Positions 7,501 through 16,469 of a stretch of 38,239 bases of DNA are shown one piece after another; the stretch's first letter is position 1; each line of letters starts with the position of its first letter. The notes beneath the pieces were generated by a model. That model searched no databases. It saw nothing but the letters and a program-made list of their open reading frames with translations, and was not told the DNA's origin. Where the stretch lies: positions 1-38,239 of the forward strand of contig NZ_JAJEPR010000030.1 in assembly GCF_020686945.1 (NCBI RefSeq). Reading direction: 5' to 3'. The stretch comes from Limivivens faecihominis. GTDB lineage: Bacteria > Bacillota > Clostridia > Lachnospirales > Lachnospiraceae. A program made the position numbers and the translations under genes.

Positions 7501-10500
7501 TGCAGTTGTTGATACAGTTAGTGATGGTCATGGCAATAAAACGCTGGCTGCTTATATCGGAGCGCCGATACAGGAAGATTCTAAAGTTACAACGTATTTG
7601 TACGGCACAGATATCTTTGGCGGGGGCTGGAAAGAACTGAAGGATGATGTCAGCAATTGGCAGATGCAGCAGGAACGGAAGACAGCATACAAAAATTTCC
7701 TTGCCTATGCAGACCAGAGATGTGTACAGCTTATGCTGGAGACACTCATAGAGTTAGGCATTTTTGTATCAGAGAAGGAAGTTCTTTCGCAGAAGGAAAT
7801 TTTTGAAAAAGGGAGCATTACGGAAACACAGAAGAATACTGTGGCAAGATGGTTGGAAATTTTAAAGAAGGAAGGAATCCTGAGAGAAGAGGACGGCAGA
7901 CTATCGCGTACCGGGAAGGAAGTGGCTGTACCGGAAAAAGCTGGAGATACGGAAACGTATTTTAATAAACTGAAGCCGTATCTGAAGCATATGGTTACTG
8001 GGAATGAAGTTCCGCTGGACGTATTTTACCAGAAAGAGCCGGCTTTGGCTCCGAATATGCTGCTTCGGAGGATTCCGGGCTGCGAGGAAACAGTGGAAAG
8101 ACTGGTGCAGGGATTAAGGCTTCTGGCAGAAGAACGCAGAAAAGAGCCACTCCAGATTATAGAAATTGGTACAAGGGACACTGCAATTACAAGACAGTTT
8201 TTGAATGCACTGGAAGATGTAAGCGTGGCTTATACTTATGCGGATTCTTCAAAATATTTTCTACAGGAAGCAGAGAAAGAACTTGCGGGATATGAGAGAG
8301 TCGAGTTTGAGATGCTGAATCTGGAAGAAGGCATGGATAAACAGCAGATGTCCTTGCATAGTTATGACGTTGTGATATCGGTAAATGCTTTACATAGAAA
8401 TATTGATGCTGCGGATGCGGTAAAGAAAGTAGCGGAATTACTGAAGCCAAACGGAATATTGCTGATGACTGACCTTGTGGTAAGGACATACCTTCAGGAA
8501 CTTACAGCGGCTTTTTTGGAAAATGGTTTTGCGGATATTCGGGACAAGAGAAAAGAAGCAGGGCTGGTTACCCCGGATTGCCTGCTGTGGAGAGAATGTT
8601 TATCAGAGGCAGGATTGGGCGAAGACTGTGCTGTGACAGAGAGATATGGAAGATGTATATGCTGCAGCAGACAGCAGGCGTCTGTCCTGTCCTATCATAA
8701 TGGAGCACTAAGGGAATATCTGTCAGAAAAACTGCCGGAGTATATGGTTCCACAGAATTATCATTTCATGGAGCAGCTCCCAACATTGTCCAATGGGAAG
8801 ATTAACAGGAAGCAATTGCGGGAAGATTTTAAAGAAGAAACTGCGGTTATCCGATTTTCAAAGGCAACGACAGAAACAGAAGAAAAGCTTTTAGATATCT
8901 GGAAACAATTATTTGGATATGAAAATATCGGAATTGAAGATAATTATTTTAGCCTTGGGGGAGACTCGCTGATTGCCACAAGGTTGATCTCGGAAGTACA
9001 GAAAACCTTCGGCTGCAAAATAACGATCAGCACGATTTTTGAAAATCTGACCGTAAAATCTCTGGCAAAAGCTATTGAACAGTCCGAACAGAAAGAAGAA
9101 GATACACTGCAGATCAAACCGAATCTGGAGGAAGCATATCATCCGTTCCCATTAACCGATGTGCAGTATGCTTACTGGCTTGGCAGAAGCGGATTGTATG
9201 AATTGGGGAATGTTGCAACGCACTGTTATTTTGAACTGGATGCAGACGGCCTTGATACTGAGTGCGCAGAGACGGCATGGAATCTGTTGATACAGAGGCA
9301 TGGGATGATGCGTGTTATTATCCAGCCGGATGGTATGCAGCGCATACTGGAGAATACTCCCCAGTATCATATTGACGTGACGGATATCCGACAATTGGAA
9401 GTGACAGAAAAAGAAAAGGCATTGGATGAAAAACGGGCAGAGATGTCTCATCAGGTAATTCAGACAGATGAATGGCCTCTGTTTGATGTGCGAATCACTA
9501 AAATAGAGGACCAGAAGCATAGAATCCATATCAGTTTTGACAATATTATCTTTGATGGCTGGAGTATGTTCCATCTCTTAAATGAGTGGGCAGAAGTATA
9601 TCGAAATGGAAAAGCGGAAATGCCGATTACTTTGTCTTTCCGGGATTACGTGCTGGGACTGGAGCAGATAAAGTCTACCTCTGCTTATGAGAAAGATAAA
9701 AAATATTGGGAAGACCGGGTGGAGACTTTTGCGGACGCACCGGATCTGCCGCTTGCAAAGAACGAAAGCCAGATTACAGAGCAGCGTTTCTGTCGCCGGA
9801 GCGCAAAACTGTCACAGAAAGAATGGCAGTCTGTAAAAGACGCGGCGGGAAGACTGGAGGTAACGCCTTCTGTTCTTTTGATGAGTGCTTATGCGGAGAC
9901 TCTCCGCTTGTGGAGCAGTAATAAGGATTTTACACTTAATCTGACGCAGTTTGACCGGAAACAATTGCATCCGGAAGTGAACAATTTGGTTGGAGATTTT
10001 ACAACACTGACATTGCTGGAGATAAAGAATGCAGGGAATAATTTTGCGGAAAGAACAAAGGCAATTCAGAAGCAGCTTACAGAAGATCTGGAGCATACAG
10101 CTTATGGCGCGGTTGAACTGGAGCGCGAATTAAAGAAAAAGACTGGAAATATGCGGGGCGCTATTATGCCGGTAGTGTTTACCAGTGGCCTTGGCGTGGA
10201 GCAGTGGAATGAAGGAAAGTGGCTTGGAAAACTGAACTATAACATTTCACAGACGCCGCAGGTGTGGCTGGATCATCAGGTGGTTGAAATGGATGGCTGT
10301 TTATGCCTGTTTTGGGATTCCGTGGACGAATTATTTTATCCGGGAATGCTGGATGAGATGTTCCGGGCATATACCGGCCTGCTTCATACGCTAGCAATTC
10401 ATCCGGAGATCATGCAGGAAAAAACGGCAAGTCTGGTAACAGCGGAAATTTCAGAAAAACGGCGTCAGGCGAATGAAACGGCGGCTGAATTTGAAGAGAA

Positions 10501-12268
10501 AACGTTGGATGGATTATTCTTGGAGGCGGCAGACAAATTTCCGGATAAGGAGGCGCTGGTAACGTGCAGCAGGCGGATGACTTATCGGGAGATAAAAGAA
10601 GAGGCGTTTTACATTTCCGGGCAGTTGAAGAGCATGGGAATAAAAAAAGAAGAGACGGTAGCTGTATTTATGGAAAAAGGGTGGGAGCAGGTAGTTGCTG
10701 TTTATGGAATCCTGTTTGCCGGAGCCGCATATCTTCCGATAGATATCCATAATCCGAGAGAACGAGTTGAAAAGATTCTCCGTGACAGTGGAACAAGAAT
10801 CATTCTTGTGCAGAATCAGGCGTATGATCAGGATACCGAATGGCTGCACGAGTGGGATTGTATTTCTGTGTCTGGATTAAAAACCGATTCTGAATACAAA
10901 GCACAGGAGAATAAGGCGGGAGACCTTGCGTATGTAATCTATACGTCGGGAACAACCGGGATGCCGAAAGGAGTAATGATTACTCACCATAATGCAGTGA
11001 ATACAATACTGGATATCAATGCACGCTATCAGATTACAGAACAGGATACGGCGTTTGGAATCTCCAATCTTCATTTTGACCTGTCTGTTTATGATGTTTT
11101 TGGCGTTTTAGGCGCAGGTGGGAAATTGGTTCTTCCGGATCCGGAATATGGAAAAGATCCAGCGCATTGGATTCACTGGTTGAATCATGAGAATATTACC
11201 GTATGGAACAGCGTGCCAGCTTTTGTAGAAATGCTGGCAGAATATGAGGAATATCAAAGGCAGGTAACTTCACAATCGTTGCGGTTGGTAATGATGAGTG
11301 GCGACTGGGTTCCGGTTTCACTTCCGGGGAGAATCCGTAATCTGTTTCAGAATGTTGAGATTGTTGCACTTGGAGGAGCGACGGAAGGCAGTATTTGGTC
11401 CAATCATTTCGAGATCCCAGAGATTGTGCCGGAAGATTGGAAGAGTATTCCGTATGGGAAACCGCTTGCAAACCAGAAGTATTATGTTCTGGATCAGAAT
11501 ATGGAAGATTGCCCTGACTGGGTACCGGGAACACTTTATATTGCCGGAGATGGCGTTGCACAGGGATATTTAAACGATAATGAAAAAACAGAAGAAAAGT
11601 TTGTTGTTTTAGATAGAACTGGGGAACGATTGTATTGTACTGGAGATATGGGACGGTATTGGAATGAAGGTAATATTGAATTTCTTGGAAGATTGGATAA
11701 TCAGGTAAAAATCAATGGATATCGGGTAGAATTGGGCGAAATTGAAGCTGCATTACGAAGGATTCAAGGTATAACTGAAGCGTTTGTTTTTTTTAAAAGG
11801 GATAATGCGATAGAAGACATATGTGCTGTATTAGTAGAGGAAAAAAGGTATCGTGACCGGATAGACAAGTTTTATAAGGAAATGTTAAAAAAAGATCTTC
11901 CGATCTATATGATTCCAACAGAATATATTAAAACGAATGCTATTCCGCTTAATTCAAATGGGAAAAAGGATATTCATAAAATTTTGATTGTTGCAGAAAA
12001 AAATAGAAAGCCTATTTTTAAAAAGAATAATAATTGTAAACAGCTTACTCAACTTCAGGAGCAATTACTCGCAATTTGGAGAGAAGTTTTAAAAATTGAA
12101 AATATTGATATAAATGATAACTTTTTTGAAATAGGTGGAAATTCGATACAGGCAATACAAATTACTAACCAAATGACGGAGAAAATAGGGTGTTTTATGG
12201 ATATCGGCAAGTTATTTGAGTATCCGACTATCAGCAAAATCGAAAGATATATATTAGAGGAAACGTAA
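4595..12268 (+). CDS. HMWP2/PchE-like NRPS: ArCP-Cy-A(MT-like)-PCP-Cy-A-PCP
   Basis: 2557 aa. Domain order: aryl carrier (1-75, Ser33 in LGLSSL); Cy1 (about 94-525, FPLTDVQYAYWVGR, Asp232/Ser235); A1 (about 543-1400, A3 motif TSGSTGVPKG near 692) with a methyltransferase-like insert (about 1010-1340) as in HMWP2 and PchE; PCP1 (Ser1458); Cy2 (about 1516-1950, intact DNIIFDGWS, 1649-1657); A2 (about 1965-2470); PCP2 (Ser2517). My reading of the pocket residues gives D-L-Y-N-M-S-M-I-W-K for A1 and D-L-Y-N-M-S-L-I-W-K for A2, close to the cysteine code of yersiniabactin NRPSs. It should build aryl-thiazoline-thiazoline. Oddities: Cy1 has Ala227 where the first Asp of DxxxxDxxS is expected; the insert lacks a normal SAM loop (EIGTRDTA); and base composition drops sharply near 11.7 kb, within A2. 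Confidence 0.95.
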   Translation: MEYIEIKEQIKQKLPVARDLGDSENLLELGLSSLTIMRLVNQWRKQGVKVSFGSLMENPTLEGWWALIQRSMKKKAGKKRAQESKITPEKDMKQPFPLTDVQYAYWVGRDEEQALGGIDCHAYLEFDGGNIDPERLEKAWNVLQYHHPMLRACFLEDGTQKILDKPYCEKIKVHDFSRMSSEEAEAMAVSVRERLSHRKLKIEEGEVAGIELTLFPENRARMHVDMALLVADVQSLQILLRDLAAAYRGESLPAESKGWNFASYLERQKEEDKEERNNAEGYWKKRLEHLPKGPGLPLAKRPQEVTKTVFNRRIVRIGKEEWAHLQVRAKEYQTTPAMVLLTAYATVLERWSRNHRFLINIPFFNRKTEQQGLEDVIADFTTLLLLEIDCEGNPTFAELLDRIQKQLHEDMKYTAYSGVQVQRDLAQMYGDASAVAPVVFACNLGTPLVNDTFRKELGQFSYMISQTPQVWNDFQSYEDENGVQLTWDSVDKLFPENMIPDMLECFENLLHELGKKDWNQRFDVLPEKRKREIEDTARTGVPERVECLHWAVMNHAEVCPEDIALIDAGSGRSVSYGELKARATAVAAGISEKDIKGVPVALTLPRGIEQIEAALGILLSGNSYLPVSLSQPKDRRALIHEKTGVRYVVTNRELSEKLDWPEGTEILVMEGMEEGQENVRLPEVSPKDSAYIIMTSGSTGVPKGVEIAHESAWNTVQDINEKYHVTSADRALAVSAMDFDLSVYDVFGILGAGGTLVLLPEQERRNADYWLEQVLKYQITVWNSVPVLLDMLLIRAESMKQKLPIRAVMLSGDWIGMDLPQRVAAWTEDCQFVAMGGATEASIWSNYQNVTLPMPKNWKSIPYGKPLRYQAYRVVDEYGRDCPYWAEGELWIGGFGVAKGYRGDSALTGQKFITDQYGRWYRTGDLGRIWDDETIEFLGRKDHQVKIRGHRIELGEIEHVIQEFPGVAHAVVDTVSDGHGNKTLAAYIGAPIQEDSKVTTYLYGTDIFGGGWKELKDDVSNWQMQQERKTAYKNFLAYADQRCVQLMLETLIELGIFVSEKEVLSQKEIFEKGSITETQKNTVARWLEILKKEGILREEDGRLSRTGKEVAVPEKAGDTETYFNKLKPYLKHMVTGNEVPLDVFYQKEPALAPNMLLRRIPGCEETVERLVQGLRLLAEERRKEPLQIIEIGTRDTAITRQFLNALEDVSVAYTYADSSKYFLQEAEKELAGYERVEFEMLNLEEGMDKQQMSLHSYDVVISVNALHRNIDAADAVKKVAELLKPNGILLMTDLVVRTYLQELTAAFLENGFADIRDKRKEAGLVTPDCLLWRECLSEAGLGEDCAVTERYGRCICCSRQQASVLSYHNGALREYLSEKLPEYMVPQNYHFMEQLPTLSNGKINRKQLREDFKEETAVIRFSKATTETEEKLLDIWKQLFGYENIGIEDNYFSLGGDSLIATRLISEVQKTFGCKITISTIFENLTVKSLAKAIEQSEQKEEDTLQIKPNLEEAYHPFPLTDVQYAYWLGRSGLYELGNVATHCYFELDADGLDTECAETAWNLLIQRHGMMRVIIQPDGMQRILENTPQYHIDVTDIRQLEVTEKEKALDEKRAEMSHQVIQTDEWPLFDVRITKIEDQKHRIHISFDNIIFDGWSMFHLLNEWAEVYRNGKAEMPITLSFRDYVLGLEQIKSTSAYEKDKKYWEDRVETFADAPDLPLAKNESQITEQRFCRRSAKLSQKEWQSVKDAAGRLEVTPSVLLMSAYAETLRLWSSNKDFTLNLTQFDRKQLHPEVNNLVGDFTTLTLLEIKNAGNNFAERTKAIQKQLTEDLEHTAYGAVELERELKKKTGNMRGAIMPVVFTSGLGVEQWNEGKWLGKLNYNISQTPQVWLDHQVVEMDGCLCLFWDSVDELFYPGMLDEMFRAYTGLLHTLAIHPEIMQEKTASLVTAEISEKRRQANETAAEFEEKTLDGLFLEAADKFPDKEALVTCSRRMTYREIKEEAFYISGQLKSMGIKKEETVAVFMEKGWEQVVAVYGILFAGAAYLPIDIHNPRERVEKILRDSGTRIILVQNQAYDQDTEWLHEWDCISVSGLKTDSEYKAQENKAGDLAYVIYTSGTTGMPKGVMITHHNAVNTILDINARYQITEQDTAFGISNLHFDLSVYDVFGVLGAGGKLVLPDPEYGKDPAHWIHWLNHENITVWNSVPAFVEMLAEYEEYQRQVTSQSLRLVMMSGDWVPVSLPGRIRNLFQNVEIVALGGATEGSIWSNHFEIPEIVPEDWKSIPYGKPLANQKYYVLDQNMEDCPDWVPGTLYIAGDGVAQGYLNDNEKTEEKFVVLDRTGERLYCTGDMGRYWNEGNIEFLGRLDNQVKINGYRVELGEIEAALRRIQGITEAFVFFKRDNAIEDICAVLVEEKRYRDRIDKFYKEMLKKDLPIYMIPTEYIKTNAIPLNSNGKKDIHKILIVAEKNRKPIFKKNNNCKQLTQLQEQLLAIWREVLKIENIDINDNFFEIGGNSIQAIQITNQMTEKIGCFMDIGKLFEYPTISKIERYILEET

Positions 12269-13701
12269 TGAGTAAATACATATTTAATAATGATACCGAT
12301 ATTTTGGAGTTTTTGGAGCAACTTAGAGAGAATGGCATTCAAATTTGGGGAGAAGGGGAGAAAATTCGATACAGATCTAAAAACAGACAATTGGCACCGG
12401 AAACATTAAGGATTCTTAAAATGGCTAAAGGTCAAATTTTAGATTTCTTTCGAATGATCGAAAAAAATGTGATTCCATTAACATCAATACAAACAGCTTA
12501 TGTTGTGGGACAAACGGCTGGGTGTGAGTTGGGAAATATAAATGCGCATTATTACATCGAATATACAATAGAATCTTTGGATGTTGAACGACTTGAGCAA
12601 ATGATAAATCTGGTTATTTCTAAAAATGATGCATTACGGTTGATTGTAACACATGAGGGGAAAGCGAGTTTTTTAGATAATGTGCCATATTATTCTGTGC
12701 CAGTTTATTCATTATATGATGGGAATGATAGAGAGCAAAAGCGGCTAGAGAGAAGTCATCATAGGTATAATTATTATAAATGGCCCATGTTCCATTTTTG
12801 CGTTGGGAAAACATCAGGAAAGACAAGTGTTTTACATGTAGATTTTGATTGTATTATTTTGGATGCATGGAGTGCAAAATTACTGTTGAACGAGATTTTC
12901 AGTTTGTACTATGGAAAAGATGTTAAATTTCCACGAATCTCTTTTATGAATTACATGAGATTAAAAACAGATAAAGGAGATTTGGAAGCTGAAGAATACT
13001 GGAAAGAAAAAGTAAAAAATATGCCGAGCTTTCCCAAACTGAATTACCAGAAAAAATTTGCAGAAGTGCAGAATGTAAGATTTGATAGAATTGAATGTGA
13101 TTTTTCTTTTATAGAAACACAACGATTATATCAGAAAATAAAAAACTATCATTTTACTCCTGCTGCAGTAATTTCTACAATTTTTATGAAAACACTGGCA
13201 CAATATAGTGAAACTCCAGGACTTTCCATAAATGTAACATTGTTTAATAGACAGTTATTGCATGAAGATGTGAATGGGATACTGGGTGAATTTACTAACA
13301 ATGCAGTAATATCATACCAAGAAAAAACGGATTCTTTATTGGATGCTATTCGAGCAACTCAAGAACAGATGTGGCGGTTAGTTCAATATAGAAAATTTGA
13401 AGGAAGCAATATATTAAAAATGCTTTCTTCAGGTAGAGCAGGAAAAGCGATTATGCCAGTAGTGTTTACTTGTATGCTGGAGGGGAATGTGTCTAAGGTA
13501 ACAAAAAAAAGATATTCATTCAAAGAAGAATATGCGATAAGCCAAACACCGCAGGTGGTTTTAGATCACCATGTAAGAGATGATTTGGGATATTTGAAGA
13601 TTTCATGGGATTATATTATTGACATCTTTGATAAACAATATATTACTGATATTTTTGGCGCTTATGTAAATAATATAAAGAAATTTATGGAAAAATATTA
13701 G
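12268..13701 (+). CDS. Stand-alone heterocyclisation (Cy) protein with TubC-type docking domain
   Basis: 477 aa. Residues about 8-57 resemble the small N-terminal TubC docking domain that lets NRPS subunits recognise each other. The rest is a single Cy domain with a PLTSIQTAYVVG entry motif and an intact DxxxxDxxS motif (Asp194, Asp199, Ser202 in DCIILDAWS) and the late motif SQTPQVVLDH. No A or PCP domain is attached. It probably condenses and cyclises the third cysteine, which is loaded by the separate A-PCP protein at 14721. The start ATG overlaps the stop of the large NRPS (TAATG), giving tight coupling. Composition is AT-rich, unlike the bulk of the preceding NRPS. Confidence 0.9.
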   Translation: MSKYIFNNDTDILEFLEQLRENGIQIWGEGEKIRYRSKNRQLAPETLRILKMAKGQILDFFRMIEKNVIPLTSIQTAYVVGQTAGCELGNINAHYYIEYTIESLDVERLEQMINLVISKNDALRLIVTHEGKASFLDNVPYYSVPVYSLYDGNDREQKRLERSHHRYNYYKWPMFHFCVGKTSGKTSVLHVDFDCIILDAWSAKLLLNEIFSLYYGKDVKFPRISFMNYMRLKTDKGDLEAEEYWKEKVKNMPSFPKLNYQKKFAEVQNVRFDRIECDFSFIETQRLYQKIKNYHFTPAAVISTIFMKTLAQYSETPGLSINVTLFNRQLLHEDVNGILGEFTNNAVISYQEKTDSLLDAIRATQEQMWRLVQYRKFEGSNILKMLSSGRAGKAIMPVVFTCMLEGNVSKVTKKRYSFKEEYAISQTPQVVLDHHVRDDLGYLKISWDYIIDIFDKQYITDIFGAYVNNIKKFMEKY

Positions 13702-13714
13702 GGAGAATAAAAAT

Positions 13715-14707
13715 ATGTTTGTAAAAGAATTGGAAATTACTTTGGAAAATGGAATGAAAATTTCAGGAGAATTAGATTTGCCAGAAAGGCAAGGTCAATG
13801 GAAAACGATTATTTTATTTCATGGTTCCGGTCCATCTGATCGGCACGCTACAGTTGAATCCATGGGAGGTATAGTATCCCGTAATTTTGATTTATTGAGC
13901 GAAGGGTTTGTGAAAGCTAGATATGCGGTATTTCGTTATGATAAAAGAGAAAATTATGATATAGAAATAATTATTCGGGATGCCAGAGAGGTAACGAGAT
14001 TTGTTTCTGGCTTGTCTGAAGTGGAAGGAATTCTGTTTTATGGATGGAGTGAAGGAGTACGAGTTTGTACAACTTTAGTTTCAGATTTTCCGAATGTGCA
14101 GGCTTTGATTCTTCAGTCGGGTATTGCAGAAGGATGGAGTTCCTATTTCTCTTATATATTGCGCGAACTTACAGTAGAAAAGTTGAAAGAGTTGGATAAC
14201 AATAGTGATAGCATATTAGAAATTTCGGATTTTTTGAATTGCATACCGGACTCCACATCTATCTCTTTCTCTCTGTATTTACTTATTCTTGGTACGGATA
14301 AGGAGGGAAATATGAAATTTAATGAAGAACTTGATCCAGAAGGGAAAGGAAGATTCAGCATAATAGATAATTGGATACCATTGGCAGATGAAATAGTTGC
14401 AGATCCTACTACTTTAATTCGATTTGCTGAAAATGCTCCTGGAGAAACATGGGCAGGAATATTAGATGACATAAAAAAAATCCAATTACCTATTTTAGTA
14501 CTTCATGGTTTGAATGACGGATGGATTTCTCCGGTAGAAGCTGTGCAAATAGCAAAGGCAGCAAGGAATAATGCAGATATAATTTTGTTTAAAGGGTTGG
14601 GACATTCACTTTCTAAGGTAAGTTCTCCATTAAAGGATGAAGGCGGTACTATAGAAGATGAGGTTATTGTGAGGGTCGTAAAATGGCTTAAAAAGAATGT
14701 GGAATAG
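13715..14707 (+). CDS. Alpha/beta hydrolase (serine hydrolase)
   Basis: 330 aa. An alpha/beta hydrolase with oxyanion-loop motif LFHGSGPSDRH, nucleophile motif GWSEG (Ser112), acid in HGLNDGW (Asp268) and histidine in GLGHSLS (His297), so a full catalytic triad is present. No signal peptide or membrane segment is seen, so it should be cytoplasmic. It sits between the split Cy gene and the A-PCP gene with 13-base gaps on both sides. Possible roles are off-loading the finished chain from the last PCP, since no good thioesterase domain is seen there, or hydrolysing the imported chelator. The sequence does not decide between them. Confidence 0.85.
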   Translation: MFVKELEITLENGMKISGELDLPERQGQWKTIILFHGSGPSDRHATVESMGGIVSRNFDLLSEGFVKARYAVFRYDKRENYDIEIIIRDAREVTRFVSGLSEVEGILFYGWSEGVRVCTTLVSDFPNVQALILQSGIAEGWSSYFSYILRELTVEKLKELDNNSDSILEISDFLNCIPDSTSISFSLYLLILGTDKEGNMKFNEELDPEGKGRFSIIDNWIPLADEIVADPTTLIRFAENAPGETWAGILDDIKKIQLPILVLHGLNDGWISPVEAVQIAKAARNNADIILFKGLGHSLSKVSSPLKDEGGTIEDEVIVRVVKWLKKNVE

Positions 14708-14720
14708 TTGAGGAAAGGAA

Positions 14721-16466
14721 ATGTATATGATGAACGATCGAGAGTTTTCTAATAGAAAGGAAACATTACATGGAGAATTTTATGAAAATGCATTGAAATA
14801 TCCAGAGAGAATTGCGCTTATCTATGAAAATGAGAAAGTTTCTTATAAGATGTTGCGTTTATATGCGTTGCGTGCAGCAAACTATATGTGGCAAAGAGGA
14901 GTAAGAAGAAATGATAAGATTGTGGTTATATTGCCGAGAGGTATTGGACAAGTAGCTGCATTGTTAGGAATTCTTGCAATAGGTGCAGCGTATGTTCCGA
15001 TTGCAATGAAGCAGCCGTTAGGACGTCGGAAAAAAATCATAGAAAATGTCAAGCCGGCTCTTGTATTGCAGGATGAAGCCTTTTTAGAAGAGAATCCATG
15101 GACTGGGTGTATTGAAAATAATTCAAAAGATACTGCCTATATTATTTATACATCGGGCTCTAGCGGAGAACCTAAAGGAGTAGAAATGAGTCATGTGGCT
15201 GCAATGAATACAATAGAAGAAATTTTACATATGTGGAATATTGGTGCGGAAGATTCCGTATTAAATATATCAGCATTTGATTTTGATTTGTCGGTTTTTG
15301 ACATATTTGGTCTTTTAACTGTTGGAGGGACAATTGTTTTAATTGATGAAGACGACTTTAGAGATCCAGAAGTATGGAAAAATCTGATAGAGATTTATGG
15401 AATTACTATTTGGAATAGTGCCCCCGCGTTATTGGACATGTTTTTGATAATGGGGGAAAATAATCATTTTGGTAAATTGCGGTTGGCATTAGTGTCAGGG
15501 GACTGGATTCCTTTATATTTACCGGAGAAATGGTATAAAGTAACTTCAGTAAACTCGCAATTTGTAGCGTTGGGCGGAGCGACAGAAGGCGGAATTTGGT
15601 CCAACTATTATTGCGTTTCAAAAGTAGATAAATTGTGGAATTCTATTCCTTATGGGCAAGCATTACCAAAACAGAAATATAGGATTACGGATGAAAATTT
15701 TGTGGAGTGCGGAGTTGATATTCCTGGTGAATTGCAAATTGGAGGTGGAAGTCTGGCGAAAGGCTATATTAATGATGAAGAGCTAACAATGAAAAAGTTT
15801 ATTACGGATGTAAAAGGGGAACGTTGGTATAGAACAGGAGATCGGGGAAGGCGATGGGCAGATGGAACGATAGAGTTTTTAGGGCGAATGGATACCCAAG
15901 TAAAGATACGTGGACATCGAATTGAGTTGGGAGAAATTGAAAGTGTATTAAAAAGTATTTCAAGAATAAAAGAAGCCGTAGTTGTTGCTCAGGGGGATAA
16001 ATACCATAAAGAATTAGTTGCATTTTACTTGGGAGAGTACATTGCAGAGAGTGAAATAGAAGATTATCTTAAGATACATCTTCCTGAGTATTCTATACCG
16101 AATTCTATAAACAGATTAGAAAATTTTCCTCTTAATGCAAATGGAAAAGTTGATAGAAGAAGATTGGCAGAATATCAGAAAACTGATAGTGTGGAAATAA
16201 TGTCTGACAAAGTATTAAATATTGTACTGATGATTTGGGAGGAGCTATTGAAAAATAAAGTGGCTGATTTGGATGAGAACCTTTTTAAGATAGGTGCAGA
16301 CAGCTTGCTTGCGGCTAGATTTGTTGCGGCTATTAATGCTCGTTGCGGAATAGAGGTACGCATGAAAGAGGTCTTTATGAATCCATCAATTAACGCACTA
16401 ACAAAATTGGTTGATAAGAGAAAAAATACAGATATAGCAGAATTTGTAGAAGAGGGGGAAATTTAA
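14721..16466 (+). CDS. NRPS adenylation-PCP didomain, cysteine type
   Basis: 581 aa with no condensation domain. The A domain (about residues 15-490) has TSGSSGEPKG (A3), FDLSVFDIFG (A4), YRTGDRGR (A7) and NANGKVDRR (A10). The inferred pocket D-L-F-N-L-S-L-I-W-K matches the cysteine-type code. The PCP (about 495-575) has its phosphopantetheine serine at Ser528 in IGADSL. It most likely supplies module 3, in trans with the stand-alone Cy protein at 12268. It is AT-rich like its neighbours. It follows the hydrolase by 13 bases and precedes the next NRPS by 3, with GAGGAAAGGA before the ATG. Confidence 0.93.
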   Translation: MYMMNDREFSNRKETLHGEFYENALKYPERIALIYENEKVSYKMLRLYALRAANYMWQRGVRRNDKIVVILPRGIGQVAALLGILAIGAAYVPIAMKQPLGRRKKIIENVKPALVLQDEAFLEENPWTGCIENNSKDTAYIIYTSGSSGEPKGVEMSHVAAMNTIEEILHMWNIGAEDSVLNISAFDFDLSVFDIFGLLTVGGTIVLIDEDDFRDPEVWKNLIEIYGITIWNSAPALLDMFLIMGENNHFGKLRLALVSGDWIPLYLPEKWYKVTSVNSQFVALGGATEGGIWSNYYCVSKVDKLWNSIPYGQALPKQKYRITDENFVECGVDIPGELQIGGGSLAKGYINDEELTMKKFITDVKGERWYRTGDRGRRWADGTIEFLGRMDTQVKIRGHRIELGEIESVLKSISRIKEAVVVAQGDKYHKELVAFYLGEYIAESEIEDYLKIHLPEYSIPNSINRLENFPLNANGKVDRRRLAEYQKTDSVEIMSDKVLNIVLMIWEELLKNKVADLDENLFKIGADSLLAARFVAAINARCGIEVRMKEVFMNPSINALTKLVDKRKNTDIAEFVEEGEI

Positions 16467-16469
16467 AAA

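Noticed and set aside
6944..7531. 195-codon minus-strand open frame within the NRPS
   Set aside because: It is antisense to conserved A-domain motifs, has low-complexity unusual composition, no domain and no upstream signals. It is a shadow of the NRPS frame.
7600..8650. Active C- or N-methyltransferase embedded in A1
   Set aside because: The SAM-binding glycine loop is not conserved (EIGTRDTA), and the insertion site matches the epimerase-like domain of PchE/HMWP2.
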